Shown: positions 15,554 through 24,462, numbered from the stretch's first letter. The stretch: DNA of 32,110 bases from Candidatus Peregrinibacteria bacterium (GCA_016220145.1 JACRID010000053.1:1-32110), one strand, 5' to 3'. A program made the numbers and translations. Notes: a model not told the origin generated them from the sequence alone.

Positions 15554-16972
15554 GTGAGTGACTTTAAGTGTAGAAAAATTCGCAATGCCCCGCCGCGAAA
15601 ACCTTTAAGCGAAAAAACGAAGCAGAATATAGCTACCGCACTGGGGATTGTTCTGTTGATTTTGGTGGTTTATTCGGCAGGGCTAAAGATAGTGCAAAGT
15701 TTGAGCGGCACCAGATTGGTGGAAGTTTTCTCCGGTATCATTGGCAAAGATTTGGCTGTAGATGCGGAAAATCACACCAATATATTGATGCTTGGAGTCG
15801 GCGGAGAAGGCCACGAAGGCAAAGATTTAACGGACACCATCATCCTTGCAAGCCTGGATCACAATAATAATTCCGCTGCATTTTTCTCTGTACCTCGCGA
15901 TTTATATACCGAAACTTCCATTGGAGAAAGCCGCATAAACCGCCTATACGAAAAAGGGAAATTAAAATGGGATTCCGCTCAGGGCCTTGATTTTGTAAGG
16001 CAAACGGTTGAAGAAATGTTCGCACTGCCGATTCAATATGCGGTAAAAGTGGATTTTGAAGCGTTTGAGAAAGTGGTGGATGCCGCCGGCGGAATAGACG
16101 TATATGTTGCCGAAACCATCAACGATCCGATGTATCCGAAAGGCGAAACTTTTGAATATGAGACTTTTTTTCTTCCCCAGGGCAATCAGCATTTGAATGG
16201 ATCAACCGCCCTTAAATATGTACGCTCAAGAAAAACAAGTTCGGACTTTGACCGCAGCAAGCGCCAACAACAAGTTTTAATTGCATTAAAAAACAAGGCG
16301 GAGAGTGAAAGTCTGTTCGGCAAAAAACGTCTTATTCAACAGCTTTACAGCTCACTGCGCGACCATGTCGAGACCAATATCTCACTGCGGGAAATGCTAT
16401 CTCTTGCCGAATTCGGTTCCAAAATAAAGTCGGACTCAATTGCAGCGGCCACTCTCAATGACGAACCTATTTTCAAGGGCGGCTTTCTTTACACTCCGTT
16501 GCGTGAATTGTACGGCGGCGCCTATGTTCTTCTTCCGGCGAGCGATAATATGGACAATGTCAGAAAGTTCGCCAAACTCACTTTGTACGGACCCAAAAGC
16601 GCACAAAGTTTTCCCATCGCAATCCTTAATGGCACAAAAAAAGGCGGTTTGGCCTCAACTTTAATGTCGGAATTAAATAGATTTGGAGTTCGCACGGTCG
16701 CAACCGGAAATGCCATAAATCAAGATATGGCGGAAACAATATGGTATGCGCGCGATCAGGAAGCGGCATCGGCATTAACTTTCTTGAAAGATATGGTGCC
16801 CGGCTCTTCGGTAAGCCAATTCCCCGCCCAATATCTTCAGGATCCGAAACTTGCAAATGCGCGATTGATTGTGGAACTTGGCAAAGATTCGGTTGCGGTA
16901 ATAGATAAATTAAATATATTTAAAAATATAGTTTCACTTGTGCCTCAAAACGGCAGCTCCACCCCCAAATAA
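15554..16972 (+). CDS. LCP (LytR-CpsA-Psr) family wall-polymer transferase with LytR_C domain
   Basis: A 472-residue membrane protein with a GTG start. A basic cytoplasmic stretch precedes one transmembrane helix (about 28-50). The LCP domain (about 70-290) contains ILMLGVGGEG, DTIILASLDH, FFSVPRDLYTE, INRLYEKGK, VDAAGGIDVYV and TALKYVRSRKTSSDFDRSKRQQ, in canonical order, with the arginines that bind the polyprenyl pyrophosphate. A C-terminal LytR_C domain (about 350-455, IAILNGTKKGGLASTL) follows. LCP enzymes attach teichoic-acid-like or polysaccharide polymers to peptidoglycan at the outer face of the membrane. Its position 5' of dacA and mraY with 1-nt gaps marks an envelope operon and supports a thick monoderm-like wall. 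Confidence 0.93.
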   Translation: MSDFKCRKIRNAPPRKPLSEKTKQNIATALGIVLLILVVYSAGLKIVQSLSGTRLVEVFSGIIGKDLAVDAENHTNILMLGVGGEGHEGKDLTDTIILASLDHNNNSAAFFSVPRDLYTETSIGESRINRLYEKGKLKWDSAQGLDFVRQTVEEMFALPIQYAVKVDFEAFEKVVDAAGGIDVYVAETINDPMYPKGETFEYETFFLPQGNQHLNGSTALKYVRSRKTSSDFDRSKRQQQVLIALKNKAESESLFGKKRLIQQLYSSLRDHVETNISLREMLSLAEFGSKIKSDSIAAATLNDEPIFKGGFLYTPLRELYGGAYVLLPASDNMDNVRKFAKLTLYGPKSAQSFPIAILNGTKKGGLASTLMSELNRFGVRTVATGNAINQDMAETIWYARDQEAASALTFLKDMVPGSSVSQFPAQYLQDPKLANARLIVELGKDSVAVIDKLNIFKNIVSLVPQNGSSTPK

Positions 16973-16973
16973 C

Positions 16974-17888
16974 ATGTTCAGTCATTTCTTATTCTTTTTA
17001 CTTTTTGAAACGGCGCAACCCTCATATGGCATGTTCGCCAGCGTTCTTCCCGCGGAAATCGTGACTTCCGCTACAGCGGAAGTCACCGCAACAGCGCCAT
17101 CCTTGCAGCAACAAAATGCGCCGATAAAAAAGACGGACAGCATTGGACCCGTTATTTCGGCCGAGTCCGTCTATGCGATTGATTTAAACGGCGGAGAACC
17201 TTTGTTTACAAGAAACGTTTTTGCACGCAGGCAAATAGCCTCAATCGCAAAACTCGTCACCGCAATGGTAATTCTGGACAATCATAATGTTTTCGAAAAA
17301 GTCATTGTAAGCAAAAACGCGGCAACTCAAGAAGGATCATCGATGTTTTTGCGATCCGGAGAAGAAATAACCGTTGAAAATCTATTGACCGGACTGCTGA
17401 TAAATTCAGGTAACGATGCGGCTACCGCGTTGGCCGAATTTGATGCCGGCAGCGAATCGGCTTTTGTTTCCAAAATGAACGCAAAAGCGGCTTTATTGGG
17501 ATTAAAAGACACTCATTTTTCAAACGCAAAAGGGTTTGATGAGGCCGGGAATTACTCAACCGCATTCGACACCATGACTTTTGGACGCGCAGCCGTTTCT
17601 TATCCTTTCATAAGGAAAACGGTGGCTCTTAAAACCGCGGAAGTAATGTCCACCGATGGAAGAATAACTCACAGTTTGAAGAGCACCAATGAGCTTTTGG
17701 AAAATCCTTATTTTAAAATAATCGGTCTTAAAACAGGCACGACTCCGGAGGCGGGCCAGTCTTTCGTTTCTTTAACGGAAGCTCCCAACGACCATGAGGT
17801 GTTAACGGTTGTATTGGGCAGTCCCGACAGATTCAAAGAAACTGAAATTCTGCTAGACTGGGTATTGCGTAATTTTGAGTTTAAATAG
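16974..17888 (+). CDS. dacA: D-alanyl-D-alanine carboxypeptidase (peptidase S11, PBP5-like)
   Basis: The ORF track begins at a TTG inside the LCP gene. The ATG at 16974, one base after the LCP stop, is the better start and gives 304 residues with a signal peptide (FSHFLFFLLFETA). The catalytic motifs of penicillin-binding protein 5-type serine peptidases are complete: SIAK (Ser90-Lys93), SGN (145-147) and KTG (253-255). It trims the terminal D-Ala from peptidoglycan pentapeptides outside the membrane. The C-terminal domain and amphipathic anchor of E. coli PBP5 are missing; the protein ends soon after the catalytic domain, so it may be released or stay anchored by an uncleaved signal. It sits between the LCP gene and mraY. 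Confidence 0.92.
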   Translation: MFSHFLFFLLFETAQPSYGMFASVLPAEIVTSATAEVTATAPSLQQQNAPIKKTDSIGPVISAESVYAIDLNGGEPLFTRNVFARRQIASIAKLVTAMVILDNHNVFEKVIVSKNAATQEGSSMFLRSGEEITVENLLTGLLINSGNDAATALAEFDAGSESAFVSKMNAKAALLGLKDTHFSNAKGFDEAGNYSTAFDTMTFGRAAVSYPFIRKTVALKTAEVMSTDGRITHSLKSTNELLENPYFKIIGLKTGTTPEAGQSFVSLTEAPNDHEVLTVVLGSPDRFKETEILLDWVLRNFEFK

Positions 17889-17889
17889 C

Positions 17890-18963
17890 ATGCCAAAGTT
17901 TTCCATCGATATAGCCACAGCTCTGCGTCATTTTATATTGATATTCGGCTTAACGATCGGCTCTTTCTTAACCGTAGCGCTTGCGACCAGGCCGTATTAC
18001 AAATTTTTATTAAAAGCCGGCTTTAGAAAACGCTTGCGCGAAGAAACAGCAGACGGCAAGGCGGCTGAAATATTCAGAAAGCTGCACAAAGACAAAGAAG
18101 GCACTCCAACAATGGGCGGCGTATTAATTTGGGCAATAGTTGCAATCGTAATATTGCTTTCTCCGGTTGTACAGCGGCTCGGCATCACGCGTTTCTCTCT
18201 TTTTAACAGAAACGAAACCTATTTGCCGCTCTTCACATTGATTGCCACAGGAGTACTCGGCCTTGTCGATGATTGGCTCAATATAAAGGGCATCAAAGAA
18301 AAAGGGCTTAGGGTTAAACCGAAATTTTTGTGGCTGACGCTGTTTGGACTGCTCGGCGGCATGTGGTTTCATTTCAAGCTTGGCTATGACGCAATTCACA
18401 TTCCCGGAATTGGAGATTTCACAATCGGAGCTTTCTACGTAATCCTTTTCGCTTTTATAATCGTCGCCAGCGCAAATGCGGTAAATATTACCGACGGTCT
18501 CGACGGCCTGGCCGGAGGACTTACAATAATAGCTTTTCTGGCATTGGGTATAATCTCCTATCTGCAAGGACTGGTAATTCTCACCGCTTTTTGCGCATTG
18601 ATAGTTGGCGCCACAATCGCATTTGTCTGGTTTAATATACCGCCGGCGTTGTTTTATATGGGCGACACCGGAGCTTTGGCCCTGGGCGCAACCATGGGCG
18701 TAATTGCAATGCTGACCAACTCCGTTTTAATACTCCCTTTTATCGCTTTTATTTTTGTAATAGAAGCATTGTCATCCTTAATCCAATTGACATGGAAAAA
18801 GCTTTTTAAAAGAAAACTGCTTCTAATCGCGCCCTTGCACCATCATCTTGAAGAACGCGGCTGGGCCGAGGAAAAGGTTGTAATGAGGTTTTGGATAGCG
18901 GGGGCCTTTATGGCTGCACTGGGAGTGATTCTGGAGTTTTTAAGCCTGTTGTCGGGGGCGTAA
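17890..18963 (+). CDS. mraY: Phospho-N-acetylmuramoyl-pentapeptide transferase MraY
   Basis: The ATG at 17890, one base after the dacA stop, is preferred over the TTG at 17875 and gives 357 residues. It is an integral membrane enzyme with about ten helices that transfers phospho-MurNAc-pentapeptide from UDP to undecaprenyl phosphate, making lipid I. The family signatures are all present: EGTPTMGGVLI, VDDWLN, NITDGLDGLAGG with the catalytic aspartates, NIPPALFYMGDTGALALGA, and the histidine motif APLHHHLEERGW. It lies outside the classical dcw order, downstream of LCP and dacA rather than between murF and murD. Its last 56 bp overlap the convergent FecR/DUF5667 gene. Confidence 0.97.
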   Translation: MPKFSIDIATALRHFILIFGLTIGSFLTVALATRPYYKFLLKAGFRKRLREETADGKAAEIFRKLHKDKEGTPTMGGVLIWAIVAIVILLSPVVQRLGITRFSLFNRNETYLPLFTLIATGVLGLVDDWLNIKGIKEKGLRVKPKFLWLTLFGLLGGMWFHFKLGYDAIHIPGIGDFTIGAFYVILFAFIIVASANAVNITDGLDGLAGGLTIIAFLALGIISYLQGLVILTAFCALIVGATIAFVWFNIPPALFYMGDTGALALGATMGVIAMLTNSVLILPFIAFIFVIEALSSLIQLTWKKLFKRKLLLIAPLHHHLEERGWAEEKVVMRFWIAGAFMAALGVILEFLSLLSGA

Positions 18964-21148
18964 CAACCGGCGGCGTAATCGAAATTACATTCCCGTCAGA
19001 CTTAATGGTTACTTTATCGCGTGACAGGGTGATATCCATTAAAGGCTTTCCATTCATATCCATTTTTTTGATGTCCTGCAATTTTTGCATGACGGGCACG
19101 CTGGCTTTATTTTGTTGGACTTCAAGAACCGCTTCTCCCAATCGGGTTAAAGTTTCCGTTTTTGCGTCCGCAACCGTTTTTTTAAGTTCGGCCGTTTGAG
19201 CCGGAGACGGTTTTGCAACTTCTCCGGTTAATAATTCGGAACCGACCGCCGGCACTTGAGGTGCCGGAACAATAACTTCCGGCTGTACCAATGTCTCTGC
19301 GGAAAAACCAACCGTGCTGCTTCCTCCAACCGCTAAAGTATCCGTACCCAAAGCCAATGGAATGGAAGAAGTGCCCTGTATCGCCTCCGTCGGCGCCAGA
19401 GTCTGCACCGGAGCCGTCCCTGTCCCAATGGGCAGCAAATTTGGAGCAACAACCGGCACCGTCACCTCGACGGCATCCGCTGTTTCCGGTTGGGACACAA
19501 GCGCCTCAAGCGATTTCAAATCTTCCGCTTTGGTATCGATAATCGCCGAAACCGCCTTTTCTTTATCGTCGCTTTGCATTTGTTTCACTTCCGACACAAC
19601 GTCCGAAATCGCGTTCTGATATTCTTGCACCTGGGCAACCGCGCCCGCTTGATTCCCCTGTTCCACCAAATCATGAGCCTCATTTAATTTTTCCGTAGCC
19701 TGAGAAAGTTTCTCCTCCGTTTTCTGCACCGGACCCGCCGCAACAAGGATCTTGGTGTTTCCAATGGCGGTCTTTAAAACATACAGAGAATCATCCGGAA
19801 GAATTACCGCCAATTGCTTCTCATAACCGTCCAACATGGAACTTATCATCGTGCGAAGCTCCATAACCTGCACAGGGTGCGTTGCTTCAAACGCGGATGC
19901 CCATTGATGAACCTCGTCTATTTGAGATTGAAATTCTTTAAGCAGCGGATCAGCGCCAATTGCATCGCCTTTTTCGAGTAAAACTTCCGCTTCGGCCAAT
20001 TTTTCTTGCGCAACCATTACCACTTTCTTTTTCTTGTCAAAATCGTCAAAAGTCAGAACGAGTTTGGTAGATTCCGATAATTCTTTCATCGCGTATAACG
20101 GATTACCGGGCAGCATTTTCACTTGATCACTCATCTGATCTTTTACATCCTGTTTAACCGTTTCTATGTAAGCCTGATCTTGAACCAAATTATCTTTGAC
20201 CCATTTTTCTTGAGCGACATCCGGTTTCTCCTGAGAAACCTTTGGCAGACCGGTATTGGTTTCGGATTTAACTTCCGCCGAGAATCCCTTTACCAAAGTC
20301 GTTTCAACAACTTTTCTGTCCGTGGCAACCACAAGGTCAACTTTGTTCTTTACGGCCGAGACTTTCGCCCGGCCCTTCGAGGAAAGAGAAACGTCGAATG
20401 CCGCCTTTTTTTTGGCAACAGCGAGAGCGTTGTGCACCTTCACCTGAAAGCTCGAGAGATTATTTATCAAATTGATCACGCGAGACCACAGGCGTCCTTT
20501 ATTCAAAACGACTTCAACGGTCGTTTCCGTCTTATTCAAAGGATTTACGAAAAGTCTGGAGATTTTTATTTCCGTATCTTCATCAAGCCTGCTTACGCTT
20601 TGATCCAAAAATTTTATAACCGCTTTTGAATCTTTGCCCGTTCTAATAACATCATCGGCTTTCAACACAAATCCCATATCACCAACGAGCACATTCCCGT
20701 CGCGCACAACCTCAACGGTTCCGCTAACGTACTCCAATGAAGTTAAAAACGAAGCCTGCGCAACTTCAATTTTGAAAGTTGAGTTGAACAACACGCTAAA
20801 CACAAAAACGAACGCCAGCGCCGAAGCAAATGCTCTGCGAACGAACGTGGTCCTAAGCCGCGCCGGCAGAAAGAATCTGCGCGATGCCTGAAACTCCGCA
20901 ATCATCAAAAGTTTTTCTTTCAATAAAATGCGGAAATGCTCGCGCGGGTTTAATTGCTGCGCAATTTCTTTTATCTTAATTATCAATTTCGCAAAAGCCG
21001 GTTCATTAACAACCTCATTCTTTGCAACAGCCGCCAATATGCGATGTTTCATCTCAACTTGTTTCTCTTTGGACAAAGACATGCCGCCGCACTGCTTCAG
21101 TTTCTTTTCCAAAGGATGAAACGATTTGAATAAATCCATAAAGTCCAA
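18908..21148 (-). CDS. Membrane protein with FecR domain and two DUF5667-like repeats, partner of the sigma factor
   Basis: A 746-residue protein in three parts. A short cytoplasmic segment of about 100 residues (LSKEKQVEMKHRILAAV) could bind the sigma factor. One transmembrane helix follows (ALAFVFVFSVLF). The extracytoplasmic FecR-like domain (SLEYVSGTVEVVRDG, DDVIRTGKDSKAVIKFLD, VEVVLNKGRLWSRV) leads to two similar helical modules. These are PGNPLYAMKELSESTKLVL...AEVLLEKGDA and PDDSLYVLKTAIGNTKILV...AHDLVEQGNQ, matching the DUF5667 pattern. A Pro/Ala/Val-rich tail closes it. It follows the sigma gene by 28 nt. By analogy with sigma/anti-sigma pairs it may tether or sense, but the cytoplasmic part is not a recognised anti-sigma fold. 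The 3' end overlaps mraY by 56 bp. Confidence 0.8.
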   Translation of the reverse strand: MDFMDLFKSFHPLEKKLKQCGGMSLSKEKQVEMKHRILAAVAKNEVVNEPAFAKLIIKIKEIAQQLNPREHFRILLKEKLLMIAEFQASRRFFLPARLRTTFVRRAFASALAFVFVFSVLFNSTFKIEVAQASFLTSLEYVSGTVEVVRDGNVLVGDMGFVLKADDVIRTGKDSKAVIKFLDQSVSRLDEDTEIKISRLFVNPLNKTETTVEVVLNKGRLWSRVINLINNLSSFQVKVHNALAVAKKKAAFDVSLSSKGRAKVSAVKNKVDLVVATDRKVVETTLVKGFSAEVKSETNTGLPKVSQEKPDVAQEKWVKDNLVQDQAYIETVKQDVKDQMSDQVKMLPGNPLYAMKELSESTKLVLTFDDFDKKKKVVMVAQEKLAEAEVLLEKGDAIGADPLLKEFQSQIDEVHQWASAFEATHPVQVMELRTMISSMLDGYEKQLAVILPDDSLYVLKTAIGNTKILVAAGPVQKTEEKLSQATEKLNEAHDLVEQGNQAGAVAQVQEYQNAISDVVSEVKQMQSDDKEKAVSAIIDTKAEDLKSLEALVSQPETADAVEVTVPVVAPNLLPIGTGTAPVQTLAPTEAIQGTSSIPLALGTDTLAVGGSSTVGFSAETLVQPEVIVPAPQVPAVGSELLTGEVAKPSPAQTAELKKTVADAKTETLTRLGEAVLEVQQNKASVPVMQKLQDIKKMDMNGKPLMDITLSRDKVTIKSDGNVISITPPVVTPPTTGLKTPESLPVQP

Positions 21149-21176
21149 AGTTTAAAACGTAGAATTTTGGCTTCTG

Positions 21177-21752
21177 TTACACATCTAATTCGGAAATTCC
21201 TCTGCGTTCCAAAACTTTTTTCAGACTGCGCAAGGCTCTAAATTGTAAAATTCGCAGGGCGGCCTGGGTTTTCCCCATGATGTAGCCGATTTCTTCGTTG
21301 GAAAGGTCGTTTATATACTTCAAGATAAGGACTTGACGATAACGGTCTTTTAGTTCGGACATAGCGGCCGAAAGGAGTTCGTTGTCGAATCTTTTGTGTG
21401 CAGTCGCAGTGGCATTGGCCTCCTTGCGATGGTCTTCCATTTCCTCCGAGAGCTCATCCGAAGGATGCATTGCACGATAATGGTCAACAACCACGTTGTG
21501 AGCAATTCTGAATATCCAAGAAGAGAAGCTGCTTTCTCCTTTGCGGTATTGGCGTATATTTTCCCAGGTCTTCAAAAACACCAGTTCGGCCAAGTCTTCC
21601 GCCTCACCGGCCCCAACCCTATAGTAAATATATCTGTAAATCGGGTTTACAAATATATCGTAGAGTTTGCCAAAAGCGTCGCTATCTCCCTTTTGGGCAG
21701 TCACTACGAAAAGTTCTATCTCCGCTTCAGTTTGAGGATCTTTCAGGCTCAC
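21177..21752 (-). CDS. RNA polymerase sigma-70 family factor, ECF-like
   Basis: A 191-residue factor with the two-domain layout of extracytoplasmic-function sigma factors. Region 2 (about 23-95) contains DAFGKLYDIFVNPIYRYIYY, AEDLAELVFLKTWENI and SFSSWIFRIAHNVVVDHYR. Region 4 (about 128-185) contains LKDRYRQVLILKYINDLSNE, EIGYIMGKTQAALRILQFRA and RSLKKVL, a helix-turn-helix reading the -35 element. Its ATG overlaps the fbp stop by 4 nt (ATGA), so it is translationally coupled to a gluconeogenic enzyme, and it is followed by a membrane FecR/DUF5667 protein that is the likely signal input. The target promoters cannot be read here. Confidence 0.9.
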   Translation of the reverse strand: MSLKDPQTEAEIELFVVTAQKGDSDAFGKLYDIFVNPIYRYIYYRVGAGEAEDLAELVFLKTWENIRQYRKGESSFSSWIFRIAHNVVVDHYRAMHPSDELSEEMEDHRKEANATATAHKRFDNELLSAAMSELKDRYRQVLILKYINDLSNEEIGYIMGKTQAALRILQFRALRSLKKVLERRGISELDV

Positions 21753-22693
21753 GGTAATGCAGAAAATACCATTATTTTCGATTTTCGCAAAGCTTCAACG
21801 GCACGCTTGACGGTGTTTTTTGAGCCGATAAAAATTGGCGTGCGTTTGTGGAGCTCCGTAATCCGTTTATCGAGAATTCGAGCGCCTTCGCCGTCAAGTG
21901 CCGATCCGCCGGCGTTTTCCATCAAAAGAGCCATTGGGGCACACTCAAAAAGAAGGCGTAATTTTCCTTCCGGCGTTTTTGAATAAGCCGGATAAGTGAA
22001 AATTCCGTCGCCTTTAAGCAAAATATGATTTAAGTCCGGCACCATGCCGCCGGAATATCTTAAGGTTAATCCTGCTTTTATCCATTCGTTCGTGAGTTTT
22101 AGATAATCTTCACATTCTGCAGCCGCACGCAAGTTTCCAGGCGCAAAGTGCTTGGAATCTTCGCCGACATGCAGATTTTCGTTAGTAAGGTTAAACTGAT
22201 CGTCGGATTCCAGGCGAAATTCGTGTGTTCCTTTTTTACATGTAATCACAAATGTTGTGCGCGGTCCGTAAACTGCGAAACATGCTGCCAGTTGATCGTC
22301 GCCGGTTTTGCCGATCGGACTTCCGGCCTTATAGATGCCAAAAATTGAGCCGACAGCGAGATTGACATCGACGAGAGACGAACCGTCCAGCGGATCGAAG
22401 ACGACGGTGAAGGGGGCAGATTTTTTCGCCTCCACCTCTTCATCCAACTCTTCGGAAGCCATTAAATTTACTAAACCGGATTCTTTAAACGCCTCCATTG
22501 CAATCTGATTCGACTGAACGTCCAACTTAAGCTGCTTTTCGCCGTAAATATTTTGGCTGCCGGCAAGCTCCCCTTTTTGAGATTTAATCGCCTCCGCGAT
22601 TTCACGCACCGCCGACGGGATTACTTCACCAATCAACTTCGCCAAATCGGCCTCGCAACCGGATTTCTTTAAAAATTCTTGAAGTGTGGTCAT
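21749..22693 (-). CDS. fbp: Fructose-1,6-bisphosphatase, class I
   Basis: A 314-residue cytoplasmic enzyme that hydrolyses fructose 1,6-bisphosphate to fructose 6-phosphate, the committed gluconeogenic step. The metal-binding FDPLDGSS (99-106) is perfect. It is preceded by the SEELDEE acidic segment (80-86) and followed by GSIFGIYKAG. GGMVPDLNHILLKGDG and LLFECAPMALLMENAGG match the substrate-binding and C-terminal segments of class I enzymes. It lies 117 bp downstream of fba, with a hairpin repeat in the gap, and overlaps the sigma gene by 4 nt. With fba and gap nearby it indicates a working lower Embden-Meyerhof route used in the synthetic direction. Confidence 0.96.
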   Translation of the reverse strand: MTTLQEFLKKSGCEADLAKLIGEVIPSAVREIAEAIKSQKGELAGSQNIYGEKQLKLDVQSNQIAMEAFKESGLVNLMASEELDEEVEAKKSAPFTVVFDPLDGSSLVDVNLAVGSIFGIYKAGSPIGKTGDDQLAACFAVYGPRTTFVITCKKGTHEFRLESDDQFNLTNENLHVGEDSKHFAPGNLRAAAECEDYLKLTNEWIKAGLTLRYSGGMVPDLNHILLKGDGIFTYPAYSKTPEGKLRLLFECAPMALLMENAGGSALDGEGARILDKRITELHKRTPIFIGSKNTVKRAVEALRKSKIMVFSALP

Positions 22694-22740
22694 AAGGGGC
22701 GTAGGGAGTGGGCGGTAGGTTTTTAGGAAAAACTATTAAC

Positions 22741-22800
22741 GTCATTCTGTCCCGCTCAGCGGGATCAGAATCCAGATACTGAAATGAATTCAGGATGACA
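22741..22800. repeat. Dispersed hairpin repeat between fba and fbp
   Basis: ATTCTG-TCCCGC-TCA-GCGGGA-T-CAGAAT (22744-22771) folds into a 12-bp stem with one bulge. The whole 60-bp element is bounded by GTCATTCTG and CAGGATGAC in inverted orientation. It resembles the TGTCATCCTGAGC-type repeats scattered between genes in many bacteria. It may reduce or stabilise transcripts between fba and fbp. Confidence 0.6.
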
Positions 22801-22810
22801 TGGTTCAGGA

Positions 22811-23890
22811 TTACATTGATGCGTACAAATTGGCTTTATCTGCGCTCAAAAACGCCTTTTCAATCATAAATTTCATATGCTCCTCAATTTTCTTCTCCGC
22901 CGCGGAGTGATCCAATTTTGCAATTTCCGGCAAGAAATTATTTAAGATGTAACGCCTTGCTTTGCCTTTTTCTTTCGCAAAAGCATCCATTTTTTCAAGC
23001 AGCGCCTTTGGGAAATGCGCAAACCAAATGTCGGAAAGCGCCGTGGCGTAATTGAATTTTCGGGCGCCATTGTGAATCGCACGATTAAAATCCTCCGCAG
23101 TTAAGCCCGTTCCACCGTGCAACACACCATATGTTCCATACTTTCCGGCCATATCGCAAATTTCGCGAATTCGGTCAAAACCGATAATCGGCTTCTTTAA
23201 ATATTGCCCGTGACCGTTACCGACAAAAAATGCAATTGCGTCGGCACCAACCGCAGAAACCAACTTTTCCGCATCTGCAACCTTGGTGTAATAATCGGCA
23301 ATATTTTTCTCGACTTCAGGATCCGCAAGCGCCGCCGCGGTTCCAATTTCTCCTTCTTCAACTTCAAGCGAAATTCCAAGCGGATGCACCAGATTCACAA
23401 CTTCCGTGCATTTTGCGGCATTTTCCTCCACCGGTTTTTTGGAAAGATCCACCTCAACGGAAGAAAAACCCGCCTCAACCGCACGCTTGACACAACCATC
23501 AACGTCCTTCTGGATATGGTCATGGTGCAAAACAACCGGCACTTCGTAGTTGTACTGCTTAATCATTTTTTCAATTCCATCGTGAACCAAATCGGAAAGC
23601 CTGGATGGCGGCATTTCGCAATAACCGGTCTCGGATTCCGCAATTTCAAGAATAATCGGCGCGTGCAATTTCCAAGTTGCATTGAGCACCGCGTTCAAAA
23701 TCCACGGCGAGCGAATATTCGCAGCCACAACACCAAAATTGTGCTTGTCAGCAACCGAGAGAACCTGCCTAAGGTTATAAAGTCTGTAACCGTTTTTTAG
23801 CGTTCGAACATATTTATTTGTGTCCGGCGAAAAAGTCGCAAGCGGTGCCACCCCGGTTTGCTGTGATTTAGTAGCCATAATTTGTGCCAT
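22811..23890 (-). CDS. fba: Fructose-bisphosphate aldolase, class II
   Basis: A zinc-dependent aldolase that interconverts fructose 1,6-bisphosphate with dihydroxyacetone phosphate and glyceraldehyde 3-phosphate. VVLHHDH (119-125) holds the catalytic Asp and first zinc His. ISLEVEEGEIGT, FFVGNGHGQY and VLHGGTG give the other zinc and phosphate-binding residues, in the usual order. The length of 359 equals that of E. coli FbaA. KFNYATALSD replaces the common K-x-N-I-D-T-D near the C-terminus. Two in-frame starts are possible: ATG 23890 or ATG 23878 (MATKSQQ). A TATAAT on the minus strand at 23899-23894 would start RNA near 23887, favouring the second. It heads the fba-fbp-sigma-fecR run. Confidence 0.95.
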   Translation of the reverse strand: MAQIMATKSQQTGVAPLATFSPDTNKYVRTLKNGYRLYNLRQVLSVADKHNFGVVAANIRSPWILNAVLNATWKLHAPIILEIAESETGYCEMPPSRLSDLVHDGIEKMIKQYNYEVPVVLHHDHIQKDVDGCVKRAVEAGFSSVEVDLSKKPVEENAAKCTEVVNLVHPLGISLEVEEGEIGTAAALADPEVEKNIADYYTKVADAEKLVSAVGADAIAFFVGNGHGQYLKKPIIGFDRIREICDMAGKYGTYGVLHGGTGLTAEDFNRAIHNGARKFNYATALSDIWFAHFPKALLEKMDAFAKEKGKARRYILNNFLPEIAKLDHSAAEKKIEEHMKFMIEKAFLSADKANLYASM

Positions 23891-23893
23891 AAA

Positions 23894-23899
23894 ATTATA
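23894..23899 (-). promoter_or_regulatory. Candidate -10 element of fba
   Basis: On the minus strand TATAAT lies 3 nt before the annotated fba ATG (23890) and 15 nt before the next in-frame ATG (23878). No good -35 is visible. If used, the downstream ATG must be the start. Confidence 0.4.
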
Positions 23900-23974
23900 A
23901 AAAAGTTACTATTAAACAGCCGAAGTCTAACGGGTTTAAGGTAAAAATGGCAAATGTATTTTATAGACAAAGGA

Positions 23975-24358
23975 TTAACGCCTCATCCCCGCAAAATTCG
24001 GCAGTTGCGCCACGCTTCCGTCATCTTTAACAAAAACGGATGCGTGCGCCGGAACCATCGTCTGCGCAATCGGGCTATTTTTTATTTCTTCCAGTGTTTT
24101 TAACCTTGAAATATCTGTACTTTGGGTTTCCTGAGAAGCAACCAGCTTGCTGTGTTCAAGCTCAAGTTTTTGCAGCTGGTAACCTTTAGTCTGAATCTCG
24201 GTAAATTTCATCAGGTAGAAAAAACTCAGCAATCCGATCATAAAAGTCATACTGAAAAAGAGGAAAAATTTCCCAACTCTCACCGTCACTGGGAAAGAAT
24301 TGCGCGTGCGAAGTGCTTTGTGAAATTGAGATGAACGGGTGAGAATTAGTTGAGACAT
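23975..24358 (-). CDS. FtsL-like small bitopic cell-division protein (tentative)
   Basis: A 127-residue protein with a basic N-terminal cytoplasmic segment of about 30 residues and one membrane helix (FFLFFSMTFMIGLLSFFYLM by eye). A short coiled-coil-like stretch follows (FTEIQTKGYQLQKLELEHSKL) with a short extracytoplasmic tail. This layout and its place next downstream of rsmH fit FtsL of the division-and-cell-wall cluster, which forms a coiled coil with FtsB/DivIC. Sequence similarity is too weak to prove it. Two hairpins lie in the 158-bp gap from rsmH. The expected next gene, ftsI, is absent; fba follows instead. Confidence 0.6.
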   Translation of the reverse strand: MSQLILTRSSQFHKALRTRNSFPVTVRVGKFFLFFSMTFMIGLLSFFYLMKFTEIQTKGYQLQKLELEHSKLVASQETQSTDISRLKTLEEIKNSPIAQTMVPAHASVFVKDDGSVAQLPNFAGMRR

Positions 24359-24376
24359 ATTGGGTGGGATTTAAGA

Positions 24377-24462
24377 TGTCATGGTGAGCCTAGCTTGCAG
24401 CGAGCCTGTCGAGCTGAACTATGACTTGTATTTGGTCACCTTTCGACAGGCTCGGGGTGACA
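24377..24462. repeat. Inverted-repeat element between rsmH and the ftsL-like gene
   Basis: The element is bounded by TGTCA and TGACA and contains GAGCCTGTCGA (left) and TCGACAGGCTC (right) as an exact inverted pair, ending with a T6 run on the plus strand. The GACAGGCTCGGGGTGACA half belongs to a widespread style of intergenic repeat. Short ORFs predicted across it are artefacts. Confidence 0.6.

Noticed and set aside
21396-21986. 196-residue plus-strand ORF across the sigma/fbp junction
   Set aside because: Antisense to two conserved genes; no recognisable motif.
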